From Geminocystis sp. M7585_C2015_104 (lineage in GTDB: Bacteria; Cyanobacteriota; Cyanobacteriia; Cyanobacteriales; Cyanobacteriaceae), in NCBI GenBank assembly GCA_015295805.1, contig DVEF01000065.1, positions 1 through 64,000 of the forward strand: a stretch of DNA of 64,000 nt. The letters run 5' to 3'. Within the stretch, counting starts at the first letter, position 1. Each line of letters opens with the position of its first letter. Shown one piece after another: positions 19,857 to 28,010 of the stretch. The translations under genes and the position numbers were made by a program. Under the pieces are notes generated by a model that was given only the letters and a program-made list of their open reading frames with translations, was not told the origin of the DNA and ran no database searches.

Positions 19857-19995
19857 TACAATAGTATCGGACCGGGGCCGACGCCCCGTGGGTGGTCTCA
19901 CTTACTATGATGACAGCTTTGCCCCACCTCTGCTAGGGCTGGCGTTTGTGTGATTCCCGCTCTTTCGGGTAGGGCTATACGCACTTTTGTCCTTT
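19857..19995 (+). ncRNA. Candidate structured small RNA of unknown family
   Basis: Within the 375-bp gap between the sigma gene and birA lies a GC-rich island. On the plus strand a TACAAT -10-like box (19857-19862) precedes a run of hairpins: GGACC-GGGGC-CGAC-GCCCC closed by GGTCT, then GCCCCA/TGGC, then CCCG-CTCTTT-CGGG embedded in GTGTG/CGCAC. A TTTTGTCCTTTT tract follows. No ORF is present. The size (about 130 nt) and stacking suggest a regulatory RNA; I could not match it to 6S RNA, SRP RNA, tmRNA or RNase P RNA. The opposite strand would be the long 5' leader of the sigma gene, which is the main alternative. Confidence 0.4.
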
Positions 19996-20059
19996 TGGCT
20001 ATCCCTCCTTATGATTTTAGCTTACCCCTTTTCTGTCTTTGTTTAACACATCTTCCCCA

Positions 20060-20869
20060 TTACTTTCCTCTCCGGCTTATTCTATAGACGCCTTCGGCCT
20101 CTTTTTGGTAGCTGAGCTGATACTTCTCCGGAGATAGCCTTACTACTGTCTGTGCATTTTTTGCTTCCATTTTTACCAGTAAATCCCCCCCCTTGTCCAC
20201 TTCTAAAATCCTTCCTCTATTATCCCCTAATTTTACTTCTTTGTCAAGGTGAAAAAGAAACTTATTATAGGTATTAATAATACTTTCTATTCCTGAATTT
20301 AAATAATCATTATAGCCCTTAATCAAACTGTAAATGACCTGGCGAGCCAAAAATTGTAGTGGGGGTGGTTCTTTAGCAATTGTGTGGTAAAAGTAGGACT
20401 GTAGGCTGATTCCCCCGGGAGGCGGTGTATTTTCGTAGTTGAGCCCCACACCCACTACTGCCGCGGTGATTAGCTTATTTTCTGTTTTTGTCTCCCATAA
20501 AATTCCCCCCAATTTTTTCTCCTCTAAAACCAAATCATTAAGCCATTTTATTCTCACAGGAATATTCTGCTGATTAAAAGTCTCGACAATGGTCGCTGCA
20601 CTAAAGATTGTAAGATGAGATAGGGCTGTTACTGGCAAATTCAAATTTAATCCTACACTTAGATATAATCCTCCCTCCCTAGATTCCCACCTCTTGCCTC
20701 TCTGTCCTTTTCCTGCTAATTGTCTTTTTGCCATCACCACTAGGGGAAATTCCTTATTTTCCTCTTGCCTTAGTCTCCAGGCTTGGTTATTGGTAGAATC
20801 TAGGCTATCGTATAAATAGACCTTAATCCCATTTTCGCCTATATTTTGCCAGTACTCTTCTTTTCTCAT
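20060..20869 (-). CDS. birA: Biotin-[acetyl-CoA carboxylase] ligase
   Basis: A class I biotin protein ligase of about 269 residues without an N-terminal winged helix, so it is not a repressor. It has the biotinyl-AMP loop GKGQRGKRWES and the catalytic KWLNDLVLEEKKLGGIL. It attaches biotin to the BCCP subunit of acetyl-CoA carboxylase. I choose the ATG at 20869; an in-frame TTG at 20884 would add five residues and overlap the neighbour. The ATG forms one half of a CATATG palindrome whose other half starts the divergent DUF3038 gene. No clear Shine-Dalgarno precedes it. Confidence 0.92.
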   Translation of the reverse strand: MRKEEYWQNIGENGIKVYLYDSLDSTNNQAWRLRQEENKEFPLVVMAKRQLAGKGQRGKRWESREGGLYLSVGLNLNLPVTALSHLTIFSAATIVETFNQQNIPVRIKWLNDLVLEEKKLGGILWETKTENKLITAAVVGVGLNYENTPPPGGISLQSYFYHTIAKEPPPLQFLARQVIYSLIKGYNDYLNSGIESIINTYNKFLFHLDKEVKLGDNRGRILEVDKGGDLLVKMEAKNAQTVVRLSPEKYQLSYQKEAEGVYRISRRGK

Positions 20870-21316
20870 ATGCAACAGGCTCAAGAGGATTTAGATAATT
20901 TTATAGCTCCCAAAAAGGTTTCTGAAACCCCCAACAGACTTAGACTTATCTATTTAGCTATTTTGGCTTTAGGTATTCCTCTTGAATCTCGTATTATTCC
21001 TATTAGTAAATTGGAGTTAGATTTAGTAATTGATTATTTAGCAAGGCTGTTACAAAATTATGAAGAATTGATCAGAAGAGCATGTTCTCTGGTGGAACAA
21101 CAGGCAGAAATCCCCCCGGCCCAGAGAAAATATTATGGCCTGGTAAAAGAATATCTTGAACGATTTTCTCTCCTGTCTACCTCTGAAGAATTCCTCCCCC
21201 TGAATTTGTCCGGTAAGAATATTAATTCTATTGCCCTGAAAGTGTTGACAGACTTATTATTCTATAGTAGCAGGGCCGGCAAACGCTATCTCCACTCCCA
21301 GTTGCAGTGTCTTTAA
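20870..21316 (+). CDS. DUF3038-type cyanobacterial conserved protein
   Basis: The ATG at 20870 gives 148 residues, starting MQQAQEDLDNFIAPKK; an in-frame TTG at 20846 is less likely. The protein is helical and soluble, with LRLIYLAILALGIPLESRII and a C-terminal FYSSRAGKRYLHSQL, which I associate with the cyanobacterial DUF3038 family of unknown function. It is transcribed head to head with birA with no intergenic gap, so its promoter must lie inside birA. Codon use looks genuine. The family name is from memory and only moderately certain. Confidence 0.8.
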   Translation: MQQAQEDLDNFIAPKKVSETPNRLRLIYLAILALGIPLESRIIPISKLELDLVIDYLARLLQNYEELIRRACSLVEQQAEIPPAQRKYYGLVKEYLERFSLLSTSEEFLPLNLSGKNINSIALKVLTDLLFYSSRAGKRYLHSQLQCL

Positions 21317-21545
21317 AGGGAACTATGTTTAACTAAAATAGAGTGAAAGTTGGAACCATGGAAAGTCCTTGTAGTTGAAACAGGGTGGGGGTGTGGGTTT
21401 TTTTTGCCTTTATGATTGTACTTAATTGTTTCAATTGTTAGCACCATTGTCCGGGTTATTGTCAGGATGGGGAAGAAGACACGGTTTAGGAGAGGAATAT
21501 GACAGCAGACAGACAATAAAACCTAGTTTTGTGTTATCCTGTGTT

Positions 21546-22463
21546 CTACTGCCCCTTAAGATTCTTAACGATGACATTGGTATTCCATCTCATCATTTTC
21601 ACATAGGTGTCTGCTTCTCCCCCCCCCTTGCCAAGAGAGTCGGAATAGAGTTTCTCAGAAGCTACCCTCACCCCAGCTTCCACCGCCACTGTTTCCATCA
21701 GTCTTGGATTAATGCTGGTTTCCACAAAAACAGTCTCCACTCCACTGTTTCTGATTTTCGCCACTAATTCTCTTACAGTTTGGGCACTGGGCTGTTCTTC
21801 CGTACTAATGCCAATTAGTGTACCTAGTATTTTTATACCATAAGCCCTACCGTAGTATTGAAAGGCATCGTGGGTGGTTATCAGTTTCCTCCGACTTACA
21901 GGAATACTCGCTATCTGCTGTCTTATCCAATTGTCTAAGTCTTGCAACTGTTGTATCAGTACAGCAGCGTTTTCCTTGAAAATTGCCTCGTCTTTGGGAC
22001 TGGTTTTTATCAGTTCATCCCTGATAGTCTCCACCATTATTATGGCATTTTTCACGTCCATCCATACATGGGGGTCTACCTGTTTTTTGCCCTCATATTC
22101 TGTTTCCATGGGTTTTATCCTTTCTGTCTCGGCAACAGCCACCGCCTTGCCTCTTACATTAGTGGATTTTATCAGTTTGATTAGATTAGCCTCCAGATTG
22201 TAGCCGTTATAGAATACTATGTCTGCCCTTTCCAATTCTATATTATCTTTGGGCACAGGCTCATATACGTGAGGGTCATCCCCCGGTTTTAACAGACTAG
22301 TATGATTTATCCTACCCCCACCAACAGCCTGGGTAAAATCCGCAATAATCGTATTGGCAGATACTACTCTTATCCCCCCTTTATCTCCCCCCGGCTGATT
22401 GGCTTGTCTTTCACACCCCCCTATCAGTATCAATAAACACACACACCATATCCATTTTTTCAT
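21546..22463 (-). CDS. Metal ABC transporter substrate-binding lipoprotein (TroA/ZnuA cluster)
   Basis: A 305-residue cluster A-I binding protein. The lipobox is LIGGC with Cys17. Predicted metal ligands are His65 (DDPHVYEP), His132 (DPHVWMD), His198 (TTHDAFQYY) and Asp275 (KLYSDSLG). Their spacing matches the TroA set. A Glu replaces the third His in Mn-specific PsaA and MntC, so Zn, Fe or mixed specificity is more likely than strict Mn. The His-rich loop of ZnuA is absent. No permease or ATPase is adjacent. Upstream 11-bp direct repeats suggest control by an OmpR-type regulator. Confidence 0.88.
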   Translation of the reverse strand: MKKWIWCVCLLILIGGCERQANQPGGDKGGIRVVSANTIIADFTQAVGGGRINHTSLLKPGDDPHVYEPVPKDNIELERADIVFYNGYNLEANLIKLIKSTNVRGKAVAVAETERIKPMETEYEGKKQVDPHVWMDVKNAIIMVETIRDELIKTSPKDEAIFKENAAVLIQQLQDLDNWIRQQIASIPVSRRKLITTHDAFQYYGRAYGIKILGTLIGISTEEQPSAQTVRELVAKIRNSGVETVFVETSINPRLMETVAVEAGVRVASEKLYSDSLGKGGGEADTYVKMMRWNTNVIVKNLKGQ

Positions 22464-22472
22464 TTCTCTCTC

Positions 22473-22532
22473 CTTTTCATAATCTCTTCATATTCTACTG
22501 ACTGAAGAGACTTTTCATAATCTTTTCATAAA
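22473..22532. promoter_or_regulatory. Paired 11-bp direct repeats upstream of the TroA-like gene
   Basis: Four related 11-mers occur as two tandem pairs: CTTTTCATAAT-CTCTTCATATT (22473-22494) and CTTTTCATAAT-CTTTTCATAAA (22511-22532). The pairs are 38 bp apart start to start. An 11-bp direct-repeat period is characteristic of OmpR/PhoB-family response-regulator operators. The element begins 10 bp upstream of the TroA-like start codon and lies in the divergent gap with the gene at 22626, so it could serve either. It differs from the Pho box seen before pstS. Confidence 0.65.
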
Positions 22533-22625
22533 GCCTAAGTATATGATTGGATAGCCGTTATAACTGCAGTGCCTCCAAGGAGCTAAAATCAAAAACATAC
22601 AGATAAAGCCGAGGGTACAAAAGGT

Positions 22626-23138
22626 ATGAAGTATCTGGTAGCGGTATTATCTGACAGAATACAGGCAGAAGAGGTATACACCGCATTGGAAAAGGCAGGA
22701 ATCCCCACTACACAAATGTCTATTCTAGGAAAGGGTTATAAAGGCGCCGACGAATTTGGTTTTATTGACCCCTCCTTGCAGGCACGGAAAAATGCTATTA
22801 GGATGGCAATATGGCTGATTCCCTTTGGTTTTTTTGCCGGTTATACTTTTGACCTTATTACTACTATAGACGCCTTTGCCTGGGCCGGAAAGCCCTGGAA
22901 TCACATTATCGGCGGCTTTTTAGGCGCCATTGGTGGGGCGCTCGGTAGTATTTTTGTAGGAGGTGGTATCGGATTTACATCTGGCAGTGGGGATGCCCTA
23001 TCTTATCGCAATCGTCTCAATGCCGGCAAGTACATTGTAGTAGTCAAGGGAGATAATAATATCAAAAACCAGGCTACTGAAATTATCCGCCAATTCAACC
23101 CAGAAAATTTACAAGGCTACGAGACTACTGATCCCTAA
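22626..23138 (+). CDS. Conserved membrane protein with glycine-zipper-like segment, function unknown
   Basis: A 170-residue protein. The N-terminus (MKYLVAVLSDRIQAEEVYTALEKAGI, about 1-50) resembles the small alpha/beta domain of general-stress-protein-17M-type proteins. Two hydrophobic spans follow (about 58-82 and 90-120), the second very Gly-rich (GGFLGAIGGALGSIFVGGGIGF). A short C-terminal beta segment (KYIVVVKGD) repeats the first fold. Function is unknown; a stress-related membrane role is only a guess. It is first in a tight four-gene plus-strand cluster. Confidence 0.8.
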   Translation: MKYLVAVLSDRIQAEEVYTALEKAGIPTTQMSILGKGYKGADEFGFIDPSLQARKNAIRMAIWLIPFGFFAGYTFDLITTIDAFAWAGKPWNHIIGGFLGAIGGALGSIFVGGGIGFTSGSGDALSYRNRLNAGKYIVVVKGDNNIKNQATEIIRQFNPENLQGYETTDP

Positions 23139-23154
23139 TTCTTGCCCCTGATTT

Positions 23155-23703
23155 GTGAGTATGAAAAACTCTTCACGCTCCTCTTTTTATTATCACAAAC
23201 CATTGCTTGGAAATAGGCAGAAATTTCTCCAACAAAAGAATAGTAAACCTGCCCCAACATTATGGCGTTATCTCAGATATTTTAAATGGCGCCTGTTGCG
23301 AATAAAAGAACATCCCCAACGCTTAGCCAGGGGATTGGCCGTGGGAGTCTTCGCCGGGTGTTTGCCCTTAATGGGACTTCAATTTGCTATTAGTATTTTT
23401 CTGGCATTTATCTTCAGAGGTAACAAATTTTCTGCCCTAGCTGGTACTTTTATTAGTAATCCATTTACTTATGTGCCCCTGTTTCTTTTTAATTTCCAGG
23501 TGGGCAAATTTTTGATTGGTTTGTTTACGGATAATCGCCAACTGGATTTTCAGTGGAATTCTGTAGATGATTGGCGTAGTGAGGGGAGTGAAATAGCTGC
23601 AACTCTCTTATTCGGTTCAGTGGTAGTTGGTTTATTTTCTGCTATCATCGCCTATTATGGGCTACTCTATTTTCTACACCGTTGGCGTAGACAATCTAAC
23701 TAA
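23155..23703 (+). CDS. DUF2062 domain membrane protein
   Basis: A 182-residue protein with a basic N-terminus and three to four hydrophobic segments. The block HPQRLARGLAVGVFAGCLPLMG and FISNPFTYVPLFLFNFQVGK, with its Asn-Pro turn, is diagnostic of DUF2062. This family is found as a stand-alone inner-membrane protein or fused to glycosyltransferases; no activity is established. It starts 16 bp after the preceding stop and ends 15 bp before the SAM hydrolase gene, indicating co-transcription. Confidence 0.88.
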   Translation: MSMKNSSRSSFYYHKPLLGNRQKFLQQKNSKPAPTLWRYLRYFKWRLLRIKEHPQRLARGLAVGVFAGCLPLMGLQFAISIFLAFIFRGNKFSALAGTFISNPFTYVPLFLFNFQVGKFLIGLFTDNRQLDFQWNSVDDWRSEGSEIAATLLFGSVVVGLFSAIIAYYGLLYFLHRWRRQSN

Positions 23704-23718
23704 ATACACACAGAATCT

Positions 23719-24495
23719 ATGATTGTCTTATTGACTGATTTTGGACTTCAGGATGTTTATGTGGGGGTGATGAAAGGGGTTATTTATAGTATTAATCCCT
23801 CCGTTACTTTGGTAGATTTAACCCATGGAATCCCCCGACAAAATATTTTTGCCGCCAGTTTTGCCCTGCAGGAATCTGTCCCCTTTTTCCCCGACAATAC
23901 CATTTATTTGGCTGTAGTAGATCCGGGAGTTGGCAGTGAGAGGAAACCTTTGGCTATCTCCTTTGATAGAGGGATACTTGTAGGCCCCAATAATGGTATT
24001 TTTACTGGGGTCATTAACAATTATAAAATCAAAGAAATCAGAGAATTAACTAATTGTAAATACTGGCTAATCCCCAATCCCAGTAACACTTTCCATGGGC
24101 GAGACATTTTTGCACCTGTGGCAGCATATATAAGCAAAGGAATCCCCCTACAACAGCTGGGCAATCAGCTGGAGGAAAGGGAATTAATTAGACTTCCTTT
24201 ACCTCCTTTACAGGTAAAATCTACAGAAATAATCGGGGCAATTCAGTATATTGATATTTATGGCAACCTGATAACTAACATACCGGCAAAACTGTTAGAA
24301 AATAAAAACTGGTGTGTGGTGGACAAAGAAATAACAATACCCCACCGGCTAACCTACAGCAGTGTTGGGGTTAACCAGTTAGTGGCGTTAATTGGCAGTC
24401 ATGGGTATCTAGAAATAGCCGTCAATCAGGGAAGTGCTAAAATGTTTTTGAACAAGGAATATGGCGATACCATCACGGTTAAAATTTACAGTTAA
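23719..24495 (+). CDS. SAM hydroxide adenosyltransferase (SAM hydrolase, DUF62)
   Basis: A 258-residue member of the fluorinase/chlorinase superfamily. Typical segments are LLTDFGLQDVYVGVMKGVI at the N-terminus, IYLAVVDPGVGS, and GPNNGIFTG. The family mostly uses water to split S-adenosylmethionine into adenosine and methionine; halogenases carry an extra insertion loop that I do not see here. The physiological reason for SAM hydrolysis is unclear. It is third in the four-gene cluster, six bp before the DUF2301 gene. Confidence 0.92.
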   Translation: MIVLLTDFGLQDVYVGVMKGVIYSINPSVTLVDLTHGIPRQNIFAASFALQESVPFFPDNTIYLAVVDPGVGSERKPLAISFDRGILVGPNNGIFTGVINNYKIKEIRELTNCKYWLIPNPSNTFHGRDIFAPVAAYISKGIPLQQLGNQLEERELIRLPLPPLQVKSTEIIGAIQYIDIYGNLITNIPAKLLENKNWCVVDKEITIPHRLTYSSVGVNQLVALIGSHGYLEIAVNQGSAKMFLNKEYGDTITVKIYS

Positions 24496-24501
24496 AATTG
24501 A

Positions 24502-25173
24502 ATGACCATGAGTCCACAATCCCCAGTATACCAAGGACAATTTGGCCCCTATCAGATTACCTCGGCGGATAAACTAGAAGTCATTGTTTATCGTTTGGGT
24601 TTAACTCTTACTGGTTTGAGTTTTTCCCTCGGCAGTATTTTGTTTTTATGGAGGGGCCTAAATACTGCCACCGAATTGGCTTTGACTCTGTTGTTTTTCC
24701 TGTTTATTTTGGGCTTAGGAATTTGTCTGGAGACTATTCATATTTATCTTCAAACCCTTCGCAGTATATTGAGAATAGCCTGGATGGTGGGATTGAGCTT
24801 CACATTGTTTTTCCTGCTTACCAGTGACTATAATTTAGTAGAGTATGTAGCCAATCATCCTCCCTGCTTGCTTGGGATTGGATTTGTTTTTGTAAGTCTG
24901 ACGGGGATTTTTATCAAGGAGGCATTTTGTTTTAATCGCCTGGAGGCGAAAATCTTGAGTTTTGTTGTGCCCGTCACTATCCTCTCCTATATTACAGGAA
25001 TTTTAACCCCCAAGTTTGGCGGCTTTTTACTCACAGTCTGGAGCTTTCTGTTTTTGATTTTTATTCTCCGTAAATACAGTCAGGATATTCCTTCAGATAT
25101 AGGAGACAAGTCTGTGTTTGAATACCTGGCAAAACAAAGAGAATTAAAAAAACAAAAACGGGCAATCAACTAG
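24502..25173 (+). CDS. DUF2301 domain integral membrane protein
   Basis: A 223-residue polytopic protein with about six hydrophobic spans between residues 30 and 190 and a basic C-terminal tail (LAKQRELKKQKRAIN). The start YQGQFGPYQITSADKLEVIVYRLG and the loop FIKEAFCFNRLEAKIL are what I recall for the DUF2301 (COG5413) family, widespread in cyanobacteria and without known function. A second ATG two codons downstream is an alternative start. Its last 8 bp overlap the 3' end of the converging ribF gene. Confidence 0.85.
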   Translation: MTMSPQSPVYQGQFGPYQITSADKLEVIVYRLGLTLTGLSFSLGSILFLWRGLNTATELALTLLFFLFILGLGICLETIHIYLQTLRSILRIAWMVGLSFTLFFLLTSDYNLVEYVANHPPCLLGIGFVFVSLTGIFIKEAFCFNRLEAKILSFVVPVTILSYITGILTPKFGGFLLTVWSFLFLIFILRKYSQDIPSDIGDKSVFEYLAKQRELKKQKRAIN

Positions 25174-26140
25174 GAGACATTAAAAAGTAATTATCCAATA
25201 CCGTCTTACAGTCGTTGGCGATTTGTTTTTTTAACTCCTCTAGGGAGGTAAATTTTTTCTCATCGCGGATAAAGTGCATAAGACGCACATTTAGAATTTC
25301 CCCGTATAAATCTCCATACCAATTGGGAATATGTACCTCTATTGTGACAGTTTCTCCATCCACAGTGGGACGTTTGCCAATATTTACCACTGCTACAATG
25401 CTACTATTGTTGTTGTGGGCTTGTCCTCGGCCATTTAAGGGAAAAGGCAATTCTACCATGGCTTGATATACCCCATAACGGGGAAGGAATTTGTCTGGGG
25501 GGATTTCTAAATTTGCCGTGGGAAACCCTATTTGTCTTCCCAATTTTTTACCCTCAATAACCCTCCCCTGAATTTGATATTCTCTCCCCAACATTTCCCT
25601 AGCAATTTCTACCCTACCCTCCAGCAAACATTCCCTGATAAACGAGCTACTAATACGTCTTTTCTCTCCGTGTAAAACAATGGATTGTTCAGGGGTAATA
25701 TTGACTTCTATTCCATATCGTTTCGCTATATTTTCTAAGTCTTTGGCCTTTCCTTGTCTCCGGTAGCCAAAACGAAAATCCTCCCCAACACTGACAAAAA
25801 CAGCACCGATTTCCCTGTGTAAAACATCGGCGACAAATTGTTGGGGGGTAAGAGAGGCTAACTCCCTATCAAAAGGTAATAAAATTAACTCTTCTACACC
25901 CAATTGTCCCAGAATTTTGGCCTTTTCTTCTAGAGGAGTAAGCAGTTTTTTCTTCTCACCAGTGAAAAACTCCTGGGGATGGGGAATAAAGGTAACCACT
26001 GCCGTTTTTATGTTTTTTGATTTGTATGTTAGTATGGGCAGTATTACACACTGATGTCCCCGGTGAAGACCATCAAAATTGCCAAGGGCGATCGCCCTAT
26101 TACTGGGAGGAACTTGGGAGTAAGTTACAATTGTAATCAC
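25166..26140 (-). CDS. ribF: Bifunctional riboflavin kinase / FMN adenylyltransferase
   Basis: A 324-residue two-domain flavokinase. The N-terminal FAD synthetase domain has GNFDGLHRGHQ (22-32) and SSSFIRECLLEGRVE. The C-terminal riboflavin kinase domain has GRVIEGKKLGRQIGFPTANL. It converts riboflavin to FMN and then FAD in the cytoplasm. The gene contains the only exact HIP1 octamer (GCGATCGC, 26088-26095) that I spotted in the window. Its 3' end overlaps the converging DUF2301 gene by 8 bp. Confidence 0.96.
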   Translation of the reverse strand: MITIVTYSQVPPSNRAIALGNFDGLHRGHQCVILPILTYKSKNIKTAVVTFIPHPQEFFTGEKKKLLTPLEEKAKILGQLGVEELILLPFDRELASLTPQQFVADVLHREIGAVFVSVGEDFRFGYRRQGKAKDLENIAKRYGIEVNITPEQSIVLHGEKRRISSSFIRECLLEGRVEIAREMLGREYQIQGRVIEGKKLGRQIGFPTANLEIPPDKFLPRYGVYQAMVELPFPLNGRGQAHNNNSSIVAVVNIGKRPTVDGETVTIEVHIPNWYGDLYGEILNVRLMHFIRDEKKFTSLEELKKQIANDCKTVLDNYFLMSPS

Positions 26141-26293
26141 GACAACTAACTGTTAGGCAAAACTTATCTTTAACTATTTTATTGTGACTCCAAAAATTGT
26201 CAACTGTTATGGGAAAAAGGTGTCCAAATGGTTTTATAATACTTAGTTGAAGAAAAAATAGGCGGAATAAAAGATTATTTGAGGCCAAAAAGT

Positions 26294-27772
26294 ATGGAAA
26301 TAAAAACCAATAGCCAGAACAAATTAAATTGGAAAGGGGAAGCCATAGCCCTTGGTTTTTTTGCCCAGGATACAATCACTCTGGAGGGAGAATTGGCAGA
26401 TTTAGATCAAAGACTTGACGGTGTATTGAGTGAGTTGATTGCAGAAACAGAATTCAAGGGGAAACCAGACACCACTGTGGTGGCTAGGGTAGGAGGCAAA
26501 AATCCCATCAGAAAGGTGATTATCACCGGCTTGGGGAAGGAAGAAGAGGTGAGTTTAGACACCTTCCGTCAGGCAGCGGCCTCCATCGCCAGAGTTGCTA
26601 ATCAGGCGAAAGTAAAACATTTAGGAATCTGTCTGGCCTATCCCCAATACGATGATAACACCCTAGCCCAGGTGATTGCCGAAGGGATTATTCTTGCCTC
26701 CCATCAAGACAACCGTTTTAAGTCTGAGACACAAGATAAAAAGATCACCCTGGAAACAGTGGAGTTGCTGGAATCAAATGCTAAAGGGGAGGCTATCGAA
26801 AGGGCAAAAATTATATGCGATGGCGTGATTTTTGCTAGGGAGTTGGTTAACGCACCAGCTAATGTTGTAAACCCCGTCACCTTAGCAGAAACAGTACAAA
26901 ATCTAGCCCAACAATACGGGTTACAGTTGACCATTCTGGAAAGAGAAGACTGTGAGAAACTGGGAATGGGGGCATTTTTGGGGGTGGCACAAGCCTCTGA
27001 TTTACCTCCCAAATTCATCCATCTAGTATACAAACCCCAGACAGAGGCAAAACGGAAACTGGCTATTGTGGGCAAGGGATTAACTTTTGATTCCGGCGGC
27101 TTGAATTTGAAAGGCCCAGGTAGTGGTATTGAAACCATGAAGATGGATATGGGAGGCGCCGCCGCCGTTTTTGGTGCGGCTAAGGCAATTGCCCAGCTAA
27201 AACCCCCAGTAGAAGTGCATTTCATCAGTGCCGTAACTGAGAATATGATCAGTGGTAGGGCAATGCATCCCGGCGACATCCTTACCGCCTCCAATGGCAA
27301 GACGATTGAGGTTAACAACACCGATGCAGAAGGGCGTCTTACCCTTGCCGATGCCCTCGTCTATGCCGAAAAATTGGGAGTAGATGCCATAGTAGACTTG
27401 GCCACCCTTACTGGTGCCTGTATTATCGCCCTAGGCAACGATATAGCCGGCTTATGGACTAAAAATGAACAACTGGCTTCCCAATTGAAGACTGCCGCCG
27501 CCGCTGCCGGAGAGAAAATCTGGCAGATGCCCCTAGAGGAAAAGTACTTTGAACAAATGAAATCTACGATTGCTGACATGAAAAATACAGGTACCCGCGC
27601 TGGAGGCTCAATTACGGCAGCCCTCTTCTTGCAACAGTTTGTAAAAGACACCCCCTGGGCCCATTTAGACATTGCTGGGCCAGTTTGGGCAGAAAAACCC
27701 ACTAACCTTTACAATGAGGGAGGCACTGGTTTTGGTGTTCGCACCCTGGTCAACTGGGTTTTAAATAGTTAA
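26294..27772 (+). CDS. pepA: Leucyl aminopeptidase (M17)
   Basis: The ATG at 26294 gives 492 residues; the frame extends five codons upstream to a TTG, which I do not favour. The M17 signature [15 protein letters not shown] is present, and upstream [14 protein letters not shown] supplies metal-binding and catalytic residues of the dinuclear zinc site. The enzyme forms hexamers and removes N-terminal residues from peptides in the cytoplasm; some homologues process glutathione conjugates or Cys-Gly. It leads an apparent operon with the DUF2839 and FAD oxidoreductase genes. Confidence 0.96.
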   Translation: MEIKTNSQNKLNWKGEAIALGFFAQDTITLEGELADLDQRLDGVLSELIAETEFKGKPDTTVVARVGGKNPIRKVIITGLGKEEEVSLDTFRQAAASIARVANQAKVKHLGICLAYPQYDDNTLAQVIAEGIILASHQDNRFKSETQDKKITLETVELLESNAKGEAIERAKIICDGVIFARELVNAPANVVNPVTLAETVQNLAQQYGLQLTILEREDCEKLGMGAFLGVAQASDLPPKFIHLVYKPQTEAKRKLAIVGKGLTFDSGGLNLKGPGSGIETMKMDMGGAAAVFGAAKAIAQLKPPVEVHFISAVTENMISGRAMHPGDILTASNGKTIEVNNTDAEGRLTLADALVYAEKLGVDAIVDLATLTGACIIALGNDIAGLWTKNEQLASQLKTAAAAAGEKIWQMPLEEKYFEQMKSTIADMKNTGTRAGGSITAALFLQQFVKDTPWAHLDIAGPVWAEKPTNLYNEGGTGFGVRTLVNWVLNS

Positions 27773-27796
27773 TTAAAATAATCAGTGGGTAGACTT

Positions 27797-28009
27797 ATGG
27801 GAGAGTCCAAGAGAAGACAACAAACCCTAGGGGAGGAATACGGGAAGGAAAAGCCTATTTTACCATGGCTACCCTTTACCAAGAGTCAGGCTGAACAGGT
27901 GTATAGAATTACCACCCGAGGCGCCTGGATTGGCATTGGCGTCTTGGCAGTGGTGTGGGTTACCATCAGATTCATTGGGCCGGCCTTTGGTTGGTGGACA
28001 GTACAATAA
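27797..28009 (+). CDS. DUF2839 small membrane protein
   Basis: A 70-residue protein from the ATG at 27797 (an in-frame GTG at 27785 would add four residues). It begins MGESKRRQQTLGEEYGKE, has a central LPFTKSQAEQVYRITTRGAW and one C-terminal transmembrane span (IGIGVLAVVWVTIRFIGPAF). This matches the cyanobacterial/plastid DUF2839 family of unknown function. It sits 24 bp behind pepA, and its stop is one base before the next start codon, so translation coupling is likely. Confidence 0.85.
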   Translation: MGESKRRQQTLGEEYGKEKPILPWLPFTKSQAEQVYRITTRGAWIGIGVLAVVWVTIRFIGPAFGWWTVQ

Positions 28010-28010
28010 T

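Noticed and set aside
21546-22463. Assignment of the metal-binding lipoprotein as MntC
   Set aside because: Third metal ligand is His in THDAF rather than the Glu of MntC/PsaA, and mntAB are not adjacent.
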